Source of the DNA: an uncultured Hungatella sp.
GTDB lineage: Bacteria; Bacillota; Clostridia; Lachnospirales; Lachnospiraceae
Length of the DNA stretch: 37,801 bases
Reading direction: 5' to 3'
NCBI GenBank assembly: GCA_910586845.1
Contig: CAJUJV010000001.1
Location: 1-37,801, forward strand
Under the pieces are notes generated by a model, which worked only from the letters and a program-made list of their open reading frames with translations, was not told the DNA's origin and searched no databases. A program made the translations under genes and the position numbers. Shown in pieces: positions 6,180-15,583 of this stretch (positions are counted from its first letter, which is position 1; each line of letters opens with the position of its first letter).

Positions 6180-6962
6180 TCAGGACAGCGATTCCGATGC
6201 AGAATCCTGAGCCAGAGCCTGAAGAATGGACTCGGCATCATAATCCGGTGCAAAAGCCCGGGCGGCCCTGCAGACGGCCAGAACCGTCTCCGTGCTCTCT
6301 TCCAGATCCTCAGCGATCCGGGCCGGTGATTTGCCTTTTTTTAACTTTTTGCAGACCATCTGGATAAGCTTAAGCGATTCCCCTTCCGAACGTCCCTGGA
6401 TAAGCCCATCGGAGTGTCCTTTCGTCCACCCCTCTTCCATCCAGACTTCGATCGCATCATCCATATTAAACTCTGTAAACAGCATATTCCTCACCTCCGA
6501 GCCGTGTTTCCGAATAAAATCCGTCATAATCCCCTGCTGTACACAGTCCTCCATAGCCAGAGAGATGGCTTCATCCCGGAGTCTGCCCGAATCCAGATAC
6601 TCCCGGACTTTCCAGGTAAACCAGGAGTACTCATATAAGGGGCGGCAGTCCGTCAGGATGGGATGACTGTCCGTCAGGTTGATGTTGATCACTTTCACTT
6701 TCAATTCTAACATGGGAGTCTCTGTTTTTTCAAGATAAGAATGAGAAAGATATAAAGTCTGTTCCAGAGGCTGAGGACCTTTGCCGTTGAAAAAGACATA
6801 GAACTCAGGAGTAGGGATATCGATTCGGGCAGTCCTGTATAGGGCTTTGGGTTTGATGAGCTTTTCCATGGTTCTGCCATAGTAGATGGCTGACCGGAGA
6901 GGCATATTTTCATTGATGGTCGACTGGTGTTCCCCAATGTGCAGATCCATTATAGCAGACAA
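6180..6962 (-). pseudogene. N-terminally truncated Rpn / PD-(D/E)XK transposase-family protein
   Basis: About 260 residues matching the C-terminal two-thirds of the Rpn-type recombination-promoting nuclease/transposase family that is abundant in Lachnospiraceae. It retains GEHQSTINENMPLRSAIYYGR (the ExQ part of the nuclease core), VININL, LTDCRPLYEYS and MTDFIRKHGSEV, then a charged tail with SEGESLKLIQMVCKKL. The first 60-80 residues, with the upstream catalytic Asp, are absent. The open frame begins only with TTG/ATG codons lacking a ribosome site. It is therefore probably a dead remnant. Full-length relatives are about 300-350 residues. Confidence 0.7.
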
Positions 6963-7079
6963 AAGAGAAGCTGGCCATGCTTTGGAAAAATTTTAGAAAA
7001 AATTAAAAATTCCGGAAAAAACAGGGTGCATGTAACGAGTCACGAAACTTTCAAATGTTATGATACCAGCAGAAAGGTG

Positions 7080-7547
7080 ATGATGGCGTTGCCAGACAGG
7101 AAGAGTATTGATGTTTCAGCCCCCAATTTGATGAGTATCTGCATCGATGAAAACCAGAATCATGAAAAACAGGGCAGATTTTACCATAGATACTCGGTTG
7201 AACCGGTATTGTTCTCGGATTTAAACAATCTTCTGATACTGGCGGACCGGATAATGGATAAGATCGATTATCCGCAGGCCTCTACACGGAGCCGGAATTT
7301 TTGTGACACAGGGAAGAACATGAGGGAGAAAGGGGCAGAGAGAGTGAAGAGCACAGACGAAATTTTGAATGAGACCGGAAAGAAAGCAACCTTTGTCGTA
7401 AATGTTCAGTACCGTCAAAACGCGACCTGGCAGGGCAAAGTGATGTGGGCGGAGGCAGGAAAGAGCTGTAATTTCCGAAGTGCGTTAGAGCTGTTGAAAC
7501 TGATAGATGGTGCGCTGGACGAGGCGGAAGCCGGTGTACAGGGATGA
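7080..7547 (+). CDS. conserved small protein of unknown function, matrix-locus neighbour
   Basis: A 155-residue cytoplasmic protein without signal peptide or membrane segment. Two conserved-looking blocks are visible: QGRFYHRYSVEPVLFSDL ... DYPQASTRSRNF in the first half, and FVVNVQYRQNATWQGKVMW ... NFRSALELLKLIDGALDE at the end. I recall this two-block arrangement from Lachnospiraceae hypothetical proteins but know no function. Starts at 7080 or 7083 are both possible (AGAAAGG just upstream); the open frame extends further upstream without a good start. It lies 24 bp before the giant adhesin gene and is probably its co-transcribed first cistron. Confidence 0.6.
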   Translation: MMALPDRKSIDVSAPNLMSICIDENQNHEKQGRFYHRYSVEPVLFSDLNNLLILADRIMDKIDYPQASTRSRNFCDTGKNMREKGAERVKSTDEILNETGKKATFVVNVQYRQNATWQGKVMWAEAGKSCNFRSALELLKLIDGALDEAEAGVQG

Positions 7548-7571
7548 CACGAGTAAGGAAGGAGCACACTT

Positions 7572-10500
7572 ATGTGGAGGAGTAAAAAGGATATTATAAA
7601 AAGGAGAATCTTAAGCGGCATCCTTGCCTGCCTGCTTGTGGCGACGTCCGCGTCCAATTCTCTGGGGATCATCTCGTCCCTGGCGGGAGAGAAGACGGCC
7701 AAACCCAGGATTTCCTATAATTATCACAAGAAGCAGGATATTCAGATCACCGTCCTGGCAGAGAACGAAAGCTTTGCCCCCGGTGCGGAAGTATCCCTGA
7801 AGATCTATGTCCAGAATAACACGGATCAGCTTCTGACAGAAGGCAATCTGAAATGGACCGGCAAAGACCTGGTAGACGCGGGATTTCCCGAGATGGACAT
7901 GGAGGACTGGTGGTTCGAGGAAGATTTTGACGAAGAGTGGAATCCGGGTCCCGCAGGCACTCCCACAGATGCGGAGGAGGCAACCCCTTCCAATCAGAAC
8001 ATAGAATCCAACGGCAAATGGATCCGTCACATCGAGCTGGCTCCCGGCGAGGTATATGAGACCGAGTTCTACGGATTTGTAAAAGAAGACCTGAAAGAAG
8101 TGAAGAATAAGAAGATCACCTTCAGCTTCGTAGCCAGGAAAGAGGGCGGCGGTCAGGTGACCAAGTCCCAGGACTTTACATACAACACAGGCATGGCAGG
8201 CCTGCTCCCCATCGAGTTTGAGGACGGCAACAGCCTGATGACCAACGAGAGAAACACCATCTATATCCGCACCAGATTTGAAGAAGAACATCTTCTGGAA
8301 GAATTCACGCCGGATTATTTCGAAGGAAATAAGGCGACGGCTTCCAACGGGGCGAAAGAGACGGAAAAGGAAACCACTGCTGTTACAAAGGCTGAGACCA
8401 CAGCCTCCAAAGAGACGGCAGATTCTGTTGTGTCAGAAGAGACCACAACAGAAGAAGCTGTGAAAGAAGAGACTACGGCGGAAACGACCGTGAAAGACGA
8501 GACCACGGCTGCGACAGAGGCAGAGACGGAAACCGAGGTGGAGAGTGGGTCCGCAGCGGAGGAGACCGAGACGGAAGCGGAGACCACCGAGGAGAAAAAT
8601 GTAGAGGTCGCAGCGGAAGAGATTTCTCTGCCTGGGATCGATACTGAGGAAAAAGAATCCGTATCCGGGGCAGAGACAGAATCCGCAGCAGAGGAGACAG
8701 AGACAGAAAAGGCAGAAGATACAGAAACCGCTCCGGTGACGGAGACGACTGCCGGGACCGAATCTGAGACGACGACGGCAGAAGAGACTCCTGCAGCGGA
8801 AGAGAGCGGAAGCGAAGCCGAGACGGAAGCTGGGACAGAAGAAGTGACATCTGCGGCGGCTGAGACCGAAACCACAGCGGCCGGGACCAGCGCAGCAGAG
8901 ACTACGGCAGCAGAAACGACAGAAACAGAGACTGCCATAACAGAAACAACGGTAACAGAAACAACAGTAAAAGAAACGACGGCGGCAGAGACCTCTGCCA
9001 CAGACAATAAAGAATTTTTTGATCCGGATGCGCCCAATATGGCCACCGTATCAGACGCTGAAGACGAGGGGACCGACCCGAAGAATATCCGCTACACCAT
9101 CGAGACTTACGGAGCGAAGCTGAAAGGCATCACCGCATGGTTCGAGGAAGAAGAGAGTTCCTGGGGCGAGACCGTGACCGGCGTATCCTTCCGGGTGGCA
9201 GAGAACACGAAACCGGGCGTCTATTTCGGAAAGATCACGACCTCCATCAGACGGAACGGCAAGAGTTACGAGACGACTCAGGGCTTCTACTTCTACGTAC
9301 TGGGCGAAGGAGAGCTGGTGCTGAAAGGCAGGATCAACGGGGCCGAGATCGAAGTGAAAGGACCTGCGGATTCATTCCCGAATGCAGATATGCTGAGTCT
9401 GAAAGTTACCGAGGTTCCTGAGGATAAGAAAGACCTGGTGCAGGCTGCCATGGAGCAGAAGGCCCAGGAGTCCGGAATCTCCGTCAACAAGATGAAGGCA
9501 GTGGACATCAAGATCATCGCCGACGGCGAGGAGACGGAACCCCAGGGAGATGTGACGGTACGGTTCTCCAATGTGACTCTGGAGAAAGTGACGTTATCCG
9601 GAGAGATCACGGACGATGTGGAAGAGACGACAAAGGAGGAGATTCAGGAGACAGCAGCACCGGCCATGTTCCGGATGAGAAGAATGATGGCGGCTCCGGC
9701 TGCGGAGCAAGCAGGGGCTATGGAAGCGGAGACAGATGGGGCTTCGGCTGAGGCAGGGGAGACTGCCAGGGGCGAGGAAGAGTCTATGCTGGCGGTGTGG
9801 CATCTGGATGAAGAGGCCGGAGTCATCAATGATATGGATAGGGTTACTGTGGAGGAAAACGGAGATGTGGTGATGACTACAGATCATTTCTCTATCTATA
9901 TTGTGGTGGATATGGGGCAGCTGGGTGGAAATGTTACCCTTACAGTGGAACACTGGGGTAAAAATATAGAGACAATCAACGCGACCGGAACGACAGATCC
10001 CTATCGCATTCAGCTTGATACAGCAACAGATACAACGGATTCTGAAGAAAGATACGGTTATCATACCAAAGACGATGTTTATAACAGACATACGAAAAAG
10101 ATAGTCATACAAAAGTACAACGGCCAGCTGTATAGTCCGGATACCATAATGATTCCGAACAAAACGCAATATAGCAGCATCGAGGAATTGAGTAAAGTAT
10201 GTCTGGTTACGGCAAAAAAGGAATATGCAGAAAAAAACTATCAGGTTAGTGAGATCTGGGTTTCCACCAATTTAAATAACCGGAATAAAGCTACATGGAG
10301 CGAATGGGCTACTCCCAAAAAGAAATACACAGTAACGAGAGATTCCAATGGTACGATAACGAATACAGATAAAGTAACCATCTCCAAAAACTCTGTTATC
10401 CGGTTTGTGTATACAGAGAAAAAAGTAACTACCCCATACGAACAGCCGGTAACATTTTATGACCATAACGTGACAAACGGCCTAAACACGAAAGAAGTCG

Positions 10501-13082
10501 CTTCAGTACCCCAAGCTGCCGATCAGGGAACCAACCGAAAAGGAAACTTTAAGGGCGGCGAAAAGAAAATGGGTGTAGGCCAGCAGGCTTCGGGAAATAC
10601 CAGTTCTTGGAATAATGCTCATACCGATGTTTCGGGTTTAAAAGGATATTTAAATAAGGGAAATAACGCAAAAGGAAACTCGGCAGGTATTACGTATGAT
10701 TCAAACGTACCAGATAAAACTAACGGAAAGGATAACAGTTTAATATCAGCGGTCGTAAGGAATGAAGTACTGGAAGATCTGACAGCCGATTACAAGTTGC
10801 AGTTTCACCCCAAGATCAGCCAGCCTGGATTTTTTGAGGCGAAGACAGGTACAAAAAAATTTACAAATTACAAATTAGGCTTCCAGCAAAAAGGCGATAC
10901 CTATATTCTGTCTACTGTAAAAAGAGGCAAAACAGAAGTACTTACCGGATTGCAACACATTAAATATTCTGCTCATAACGTAACAAATGACAGTAATATT
11001 TATTCCAATAACTTTTGGCCGCTAGATAAGGAAGTATATCACGCAACAAACTATCCCTTTGCGGATCCGCAAGTGACGGGTGGAAGCGACGGAGGAGGAA
11101 CCCACAACTGGCATTTCGGAATGCATTATGCGTTCACTTTCAGGGTCGGCGATTACACAGGACCTATGAATTTCTATTTCCGTGGCGATGATGATTTCTG
11201 GTTGTTTGTGGATGGAAAAAGGGCAATTGATCTGGGAGGTATCCATTTTGCAGTCGGTCAGGCCATAGACATGAGAAAGTGGCTTGAGGAACATGGCGGA
11301 TTGAGCGGGGAACACAGAATTGATATTTACTATATGGAGAGAGGCGGTTTTGGCTCCTGCTGTTATATGCAGTTTACCTTACCGAATTGTATCCCTATAG
11401 ACAGTAAGAAGGATCCGCAGACACAGGTAACTGTCAAAAAAGAGTGGAATGACTACAATAACCCTAACAGGCCAAGTGATATCGATATTACATTATGGCA
11501 GATGCATAATGGAATGAAGGTTGACAAGGGAACAGTAACTTTAAGTAAGGCCAACAATTGGCAGTATACCTGGACAGAACTCCCGGTTTCTGATCCAAAT
11601 GATCCTACACGGGAGTATAAATACGAGGTCATTGAAAAAAATGTTCCTCCGGGGTATGACAGTCAAACGATTAAAACAACAGGGAGTGATAAAAAAGGAT
11701 GGGTTATAACTCTGGAAAATAAGCTGGATCCGGAAGTAAAAGTCAAAGTTACGAAAGAGTGGGTAGATGATAATAACAAATGTGATAACAGACCGGATCA
11801 AGTGCGGTTCCAATTATGTGCCGACGGGAAAGCGCTGGCTGGAAAGATTCTAACATTAAGCAAAGCAAATCAGGTTGGTAATAACAGCAGTATGTGGTCC
11901 GGTGAGTTTGATCATCTTCCAAAGTATCGTTATGAAAAAGACAAGAACGGTAATTATGTAAAAAATCCAGACGGTACATATAAAGCGGTTGAAATTATCT
12001 ATACCGTAAAGGAACTGAAAGGAAACGCAGGTATTCAGGAAGGCGGTTTCTTCGATGGAAATCATGGAAAATATACCGTAACTTATGCCGATGTTTTGTC
12101 AGCAAGTGAAAAGCAAAACAATTATGTAGCCCATGTAAAAGTGACGAATACTCATACTTGCGAAACTGTGATCAGAAAAGCGATAAAGGAATGGAAGGGT
12201 ATTCCAACGACATCAGGTATTGTGGCTACAGCGAATATTGGTCTTTACTACAGAAATGGAACAGCCTGGGAAAAGGTTGTTAAAGATGCCAACGGCCAAA
12301 CTTTGGCAAATCCCGTAGCAATATCCTGGCCGACCACTGCCGGAAGTGAGGAAGTCCAATGGACAGATTTGCCGAAGTATAACGGAAGCAATGAAATTAA
12401 ATACGGTATATTTGAAATAGGAACTGACAATAAACCGATTATTACTTCTGGTTCAGAAACCGTTCTGGGAGATTATAAGTACAAGGTAACATTTACAAAT
12501 GCAGAAACAGCACAGGTAACCATAACCAATGAACTTATGAAAGCCAGATTAAGAGTCGGCAAATGGGTTGATAATGAGACTGTCTCCGAAGATGTGATGA
12601 AAGATGAATTCATTATTACTGTAGTCAGCGAAGATTCGAAATTTGAAACAGGTGTTGTCTTATTGCCGGCAGGTCATGGTTCTGCAGTAAGTGAAAGCAC
12701 GCTTACTGAAAGCAGACTGAGTAAATACATTGAGGTTCTTGCCAAGACAAACGGAAGCAATTATGTTATCGGTGAAAAGACGGACCTGAAAGAGTATACT
12801 CCATCAACCCCGTTTGTCACTAAATACAGTGGAACAGGGACTCTCAATGGGGCGGTTATTACAGTAATGCCTGGCGGAGACGACGTGGTTCTGGTACACA
12901 ACACTTTTAACCACAAAGATTATTTCCACAATGATCACAGCGTCACGAATGAGTTTAACGGCAGCGGACAGAAACCATTACAGGAAGCACAGCGTCAGGT
13001 AGTCAATCTTTTTGCGGCGGTTCCGGAGAGAAAGACATATGATGACCCAGAGAAATTAGACGAAGATACAAGGTTAACGTAA
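7572..13082 (+). CDS. giant secreted adhesin: fibro-slime/PA14-like plus Cna-B domains
   Basis: A 1836-residue secreted protein. The N-terminus (basic residues, then ILACLLVATSASNSLG) is a signal peptide. An N-terminal domain (about 45-250) precedes a Thr/Glu/Ala-rich low-complexity stalk (about 253-478) built of ETTA/ETE-like units. Further beta-rich modules follow. A fibro-slime/PA14-like domain lies at about 1070-1275 (FYFRGDDDFWLFVDGKRA, DLGGIH), probably calcium- and sugar-binding. About four Cna-B-type beta-sandwich repeats run from 1285 to 1800 (VTVKKEWND, VKVTKEWVDD, VIRKAIKEWKG, RVGKWVDN). There is no LPXTG-like signal or terminal membrane helix. AAGGAAGGAG precedes the ATG. Base and codon use shift to A/T-rich near 9950. 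It leads the BsaA/SipW operon. Confidence 0.88.
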   Translation: MWRSKKDIIKRRILSGILACLLVATSASNSLGIISSLAGEKTAKPRISYNYHKKQDIQITVLAENESFAPGAEVSLKIYVQNNTDQLLTEGNLKWTGKDLVDAGFPEMDMEDWWFEEDFDEEWNPGPAGTPTDAEEATPSNQNIESNGKWIRHIELAPGEVYETEFYGFVKEDLKEVKNKKITFSFVARKEGGGQVTKSQDFTYNTGMAGLLPIEFEDGNSLMTNERNTIYIRTRFEEEHLLEEFTPDYFEGNKATASNGAKETEKETTAVTKAETTASKETADSVVSEETTTEEAVKEETTAETTVKDETTAATEAETETEVESGSAAEETETEAETTEEKNVEVAAEEISLPGIDTEEKESVSGAETESAAEETETEKAEDTETAPVTETTAGTESETTTAEETPAAEESGSEAETEAGTEEVTSAAAETETTAAGTSAAETTAAETTETETAITETTVTETTVKETTAAETSATDNKEFFDPDAPNMATVSDAEDEGTDPKNIRYTIETYGAKLKGITAWFEEEESSWGETVTGVSFRVAENTKPGVYFGKITTSIRRNGKSYETTQGFYFYVLGEGELVLKGRINGAEIEVKGPADSFPNADMLSLKVTEVPEDKKDLVQAAMEQKAQESGISVNKMKAVDIKIIADGEETEPQGDVTVRFSNVTLEKVTLSGEITDDVEETTKEEIQETAAPAMFRMRRMMAAPAAEQAGAMEAETDGASAEAGETARGEEESMLAVWHLDEEAGVINDMDRVTVEENGDVVMTTDHFSIYIVVDMGQLGGNVTLTVEHWGKNIETINATGTTDPYRIQLDTATDTTDSEERYGYHTKDDVYNRHTKKIVIQKYNGQLYSPDTIMIPNKTQYSSIEELSKVCLVTAKKEYAEKNYQVSEIWVSTNLNNRNKATWSEWATPKKKYTVTRDSNGTITNTDKVTISKNSVIRFVYTEKKVTTPYEQPVTFYDHNVTNGLNTKEVASVPQAADQGTNRKGNFKGGEKKMGVGQQASGNTSSWNNAHTDVSGLKGYLNKGNNAKGNSAGITYDSNVPDKTNGKDNSLISAVVRNEVLEDLTADYKLQFHPKISQPGFFEAKTGTKKFTNYKLGFQQKGDTYILSTVKRGKTEVLTGLQHIKYSAHNVTNDSNIYSNNFWPLDKEVYHATNYPFADPQVTGGSDGGGTHNWHFGMHYAFTFRVGDYTGPMNFYFRGDDDFWLFVDGKRAIDLGGIHFAVGQAIDMRKWLEEHGGLSGEHRIDIYYMERGGFGSCCYMQFTLPNCIPIDSKKDPQTQVTVKKEWNDYNNPNRPSDIDITLWQMHNGMKVDKGTVTLSKANNWQYTWTELPVSDPNDPTREYKYEVIEKNVPPGYDSQTIKTTGSDKKGWVITLENKLDPEVKVKVTKEWVDDNNKCDNRPDQVRFQLCADGKALAGKILTLSKANQVGNNSSMWSGEFDHLPKYRYEKDKNGNYVKNPDGTYKAVEIIYTVKELKGNAGIQEGGFFDGNHGKYTVTYADVLSASEKQNNYVAHVKVTNTHTCETVIRKAIKEWKGIPTTSGIVATANIGLYYRNGTAWEKVVKDANGQTLANPVAISWPTTAGSEEVQWTDLPKYNGSNEIKYGIFEIGTDNKPIITSGSETVLGDYKYKVTFTNAETAQVTITNELMKARLRVGKWVDNETVSEDVMKDEFIITVVSEDSKFETGVVLLPAGHGSAVSESTLTESRLSKYIEVLAKTNGSNYVIGEKTDLKEYTPSTPFVTKYSGTGTLNGAVITVMPGGDDVVLVHNTFNHKDYFHNDHSVTNEFNGSGQKPLQEAQRQVVNLFAAVPERKTYDDPEKLDEDTRLT

Positions 13083-13095
13083 AGGAGGGATTGCG

Positions 13096-13737
13096 ATGAA
13101 CAGTTTGTTAAAAAAATTGAAAATGAAGGCAATTCTTCCGGCAGCCGCCTTTTTAGCGGCGGCTGCCATCGGAACCACCTTCGCCTGGCAGACCTGGGAT
13201 CTGAGTGTGACGAATGAGTTGCGGTCCCATGAGACCAAAGTTGAGGTAGAGGAGCCTGAATTTCACCCTGAAGACGGCGTGAAAAAAGTTCGTTTTAAAA
13301 ACACAGGAAACTCGTCCATCTTCCTTAGAATCAGTTATACAGAATACTGGGAAAAGAAAGAAGAGGATGGTACTGAATATCTCCTGTCCAATAAACTAAA
13401 CGGAACAGAGATGGCCACAAAACACTGGACACAGCATTGGTTAGGAGGAAACAGCTGTCAGTGGGAAGACGGAAATGATGGCTGGTATTATTACACCAAA
13501 GTCCTTAAACCGGGAACACATACGGATTTAATTCTTGAGAGCGTGACTTTTGAGAATGTTTCTTCGGAAAACAAAGAATATTTAAACTCCAATTATCGTC
13601 TGTACTTTAAGGCAGAAGCGGTTCAATGCAGTGACGGAAGTAATACTCTTAACAGTGAAGAGGTCAATGCCGATGCCACAAAGAGTTTATTCGGGAAAAC
13701 AGCCACAGTTACTGGTGATACAGTAGATTGGAAATAG
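13096..13737 (+). CDS. BsaA/TasA-like SipW-dependent matrix protein 1
   Basis: A 213-residue exported protein. A basic start (NSLLKKLKMKA) and hydrophobic stretch end in AIGTTFAWQTWD, the SipW-cognate signal. The mature part carries the family pattern of a beta-sandwich subunit: FHPEDGVKKVRFKNTGNSSIFLRI, a YYYTKVLKPG block, and ILESVTFENV. Members of this family form matrix fibres in TasA- or BsaA-type biofilms. GGAGGGATTGCG leads the ATG, 13 bp after the adhesin stop, so it is operonic. It differs from the next genes in lacking the NPFDT motif after the signal. Confidence 0.85.
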   Translation: MNSLLKKLKMKAILPAAAFLAAAAIGTTFAWQTWDLSVTNELRSHETKVEVEEPEFHPEDGVKKVRFKNTGNSSIFLRISYTEYWEKKEEDGTEYLLSNKLNGTEMATKHWTQHWLGGNSCQWEDGNDGWYYYTKVLKPGTHTDLILESVTFENVSSENKEYLNSNYRLYFKAEAVQCSDGSNTLNSEEVNADATKSLFGKTATVTGDTVDWK

Positions 13738-13748
13738 GAGGAAGCGGA

Positions 13749-14462
13749 ATGAAGCAAATAAATAAAAAAGCTACAAAGATTCTGATCATCCTCAGTCTTC
13801 TGCTCCTGGCTGCTGTGGGAATGACAATTGCATATTACAACAGTATGAAAAAGTTCGAAAATGAATTTTCTGTAAATGCTCCCGGAGTGGCTGTTTACGA
13901 AAAATTTGATCCGTCAGACTTATGGGTTCCCGGCGAGGAGAAGTCAAAAGAGGTTCTGTTTAAAAATACAGGCGAACAGGATATGCTTTTGAGATTTTCA
14001 TACAAGATAGAGTGGGTATTGCCAGAAGGAAAGGGAACGCCGCCGAAATCGGCAGAAGAGGTTGTTACACTCCACTGGAATATCGGTGATGGAAACGAAA
14101 AAGGCGAAGACAAAGAAGCTTTTGCGGCCGGAAAGCTCACCGATATACCCATAGATTTTACAAAGGTAACTCAAGATGGCCGGAATGGAATAAATACCGA
14201 TTATTATTACTATAACAAAATCCTGAAAGCGGGTGAAGCGACAGATTGGGTTTTGGAATCTGTAAAGTTCGCCAAAGATATATCTAATGATGAACACGGA
14301 TACGATTATTCAAATCTGCAGATCAATCTTACCATAACAGGAGAAACTGTTCTTGCGGATTCGGCGGCTGTAACAGATCAGTGGAAAAACCTGCCACAGA
14401 TTACGGCTGAGATCAATCCTCAGACCGGAGAAGTAAAATGGTCAACAGCAACATCAAATTAA
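13749..14462 (+). CDS. BsaA/TasA-like SipW-dependent matrix protein 2
   Basis: A 237-residue exported protein. Signal: MKQINKKATK followed by ILIILSLLLLAAVGMTIAYYNS. The mature domain shows EKFDPSDLWVPGEEKSKEVLFKNTGEQDMLLRF, DYYYYNKILKAGEATDWVLESVKF and a closing LQINLTITGETV. I take ATG 13749, which follows GGAGGAAGCGG; an overlapping in-frame ATG at 13728 would place the ribosome site inside the coding region. It starts 11 bp after the previous stop. The following 137 bp (14463-14599) hold no gene; nothing clear there beyond the next ribosome site. Confidence 0.82.
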   Translation: MKQINKKATKILIILSLLLLAAVGMTIAYYNSMKKFENEFSVNAPGVAVYEKFDPSDLWVPGEEKSKEVLFKNTGEQDMLLRFSYKIEWVLPEGKGTPPKSAEEVVTLHWNIGDGNEKGEDKEAFAAGKLTDIPIDFTKVTQDGRNGINTDYYYYNKILKAGEATDWVLESVKFAKDISNDEHGYDYSNLQINLTITGETVLADSAAVTDQWKNLPQITAEINPQTGEVKWSTATSN

Positions 14463-14599
14463 GCATCTTTTGCCCCAGATGAGAACATTATAAAAAGGGC
14501 TTGCAATAAAAATTTAGCGAAGGAACGCAGATACTGTTGTGAATAACCTGTAAAAGTAATTTGAAACAGCAGTAAAAGCAGAAAGGAAGGATTGGTAGT

Positions 14600-15490
14600 A
14601 TGAACAAAAAAGTAGTTGGAGCACTGGGTTTGGCTGCAGTTGCATTGGTGGGAGGAACATTTGCTTATTTTACACAGACATCAACCATCGATAACCCCTT
14701 TGATACCGCGAAATACGGTACTGTAGTAGTCGAGGATTTCAAGCCGGAAGACGGTGAGGACTGGACTCCTGGTGCGCAGGTAAACAAGGATCTGTATGTG
14801 GATAATACCGGCGACAGACCTGTGGTAGTGAGGGTTAAGTTTGAGGATATCTGGAGCAGAAACGGTGTAGTATTTAAGGAGTTAAACAGTACAGATTCTA
14901 TGGAGATCGGCATAGGCGATCCGACGGATGGTGAAACTGATCCGGATAAGTCTGTTGTACATAAGTATTTTGATAATGCAGATGGTTGGAGTAAGCTTCA
15001 GCCCGATGGATATTACTATTATCTGAAGAAACTGGAGCCCGCCGGCAGTGCGAATGGTGCAGACACTACAGGCAAGTTTTTGGACAGTGTACGGTTAGAC
15101 GCAAATACCGATATGGGTAAACTGATGACTCAGTTTTATTACATGACCGACAAAGACAGAGTTCCGCTTACAGAAGCTAATATAAGTGAAAATGGACCAT
15201 GGATGCTCCTCGGTGATCCGCAGCCAGCTATAGGTGCCGTAGCAACTCCAGGTAAAGCAATCAAAGATGGAAAAGAAGTAGAGATTGAAGGAGTTACATT
15301 CACCGGGGCTATCACAAAGGCAGAGGATAAAAAGCTGGGATACAGTGATGCAAACTATGTGTTGCGTATAACTGTTGAAACTGTGCAGGCTACTGATAAG
15401 GCAGTTGCTCAGGTGTTCAGTACAGCAGATTCAAGTATTGTAGCTGGTTGGAATCTGGATAAAGAGGACCTTGAAAGCACAACACCATAA
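14600..15490 (+). CDS. BsaA/TasA-like SipW-dependent matrix protein 3
   Basis: A 296-residue exported protein. Signal: MNKKVVGALGLAAVALVGGT then FAYFTQTS, and the canonical post-signal motif IDNPFDTAKYGT. The mature part carries EDFKPEDGEDWTPGAQVNKDLYVDNTGDRPVVVRVKFEDIW, here quoted only as motif blocks: FKPEDG, WTPGA, VDNTGD, VRVKF. Then come GYYYYLKKLEP and a closing LRITVETVQA. This is the classic BsaA family layout. AGAAAGGAAGGATT precedes the ATG. The 110-bp gap upstream leaves room for an internal promoter, but none is convincing. Confidence 0.87.
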   Translation: MNKKVVGALGLAAVALVGGTFAYFTQTSTIDNPFDTAKYGTVVVEDFKPEDGEDWTPGAQVNKDLYVDNTGDRPVVVRVKFEDIWSRNGVVFKELNSTDSMEIGIGDPTDGETDPDKSVVHKYFDNADGWSKLQPDGYYYYLKKLEPAGSANGADTTGKFLDSVRLDANTDMGKLMTQFYYMTDKDRVPLTEANISENGPWMLLGDPQPAIGAVATPGKAIKDGKEVEIEGVTFTGAITKAEDKKLGYSDANYVLRITVETVQATDKAVAQVFSTADSSIVAGWNLDKEDLESTTP

Positions 15491-15520
15491 TGTAGTAAAA
15501 AATCAGGCATCGTTAATGGA

Positions 15521-15547
15521 TCCGTGGAGAGAAATTCTCTCTCCACG
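15521..15547 (+). repeat. intercistronic hairpin between matrix genes 3 and 4
   Basis: CCGTGGAGAGA (15521-15531) and TCTCTCCACGG (15537-15547) form a perfect 11-bp stem with a 5-nt loop. No T-run follows, so it is not a standard terminator. It lies 37 bp before the start of matrix gene 4 and could act as an mRNA processing or stability element that changes subunit ratios. Confidence 0.6.
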
Positions 15548-15583
15548 GTAAAAGAAAATAATATGAAAAGGGGAAAGAAAACT

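Noticed and set aside
6927..7080. Upstream extension of the small protein gene at 7080
   Set aside because: The 51 extra codons overlap the transposase remnant, lack a ribosome site and do not fit the conserved blocks; the start at 7080/7083 is better.
7611..8291. 226-codon minus-strand frame at the adhesin 5' end
   Set aside because: Overlaps the signal peptide and N-terminal domain of the adhesin, has no ribosome site and no recognisable domain.
8315..9046. Long minus-strand frame of Ser/Val repeats opposite the adhesin stalk
   Set aside because: It is the antisense of the Thr/Glu-rich repeat codons; no ribosome site and no independent domain. The plus-strand protein explains it.
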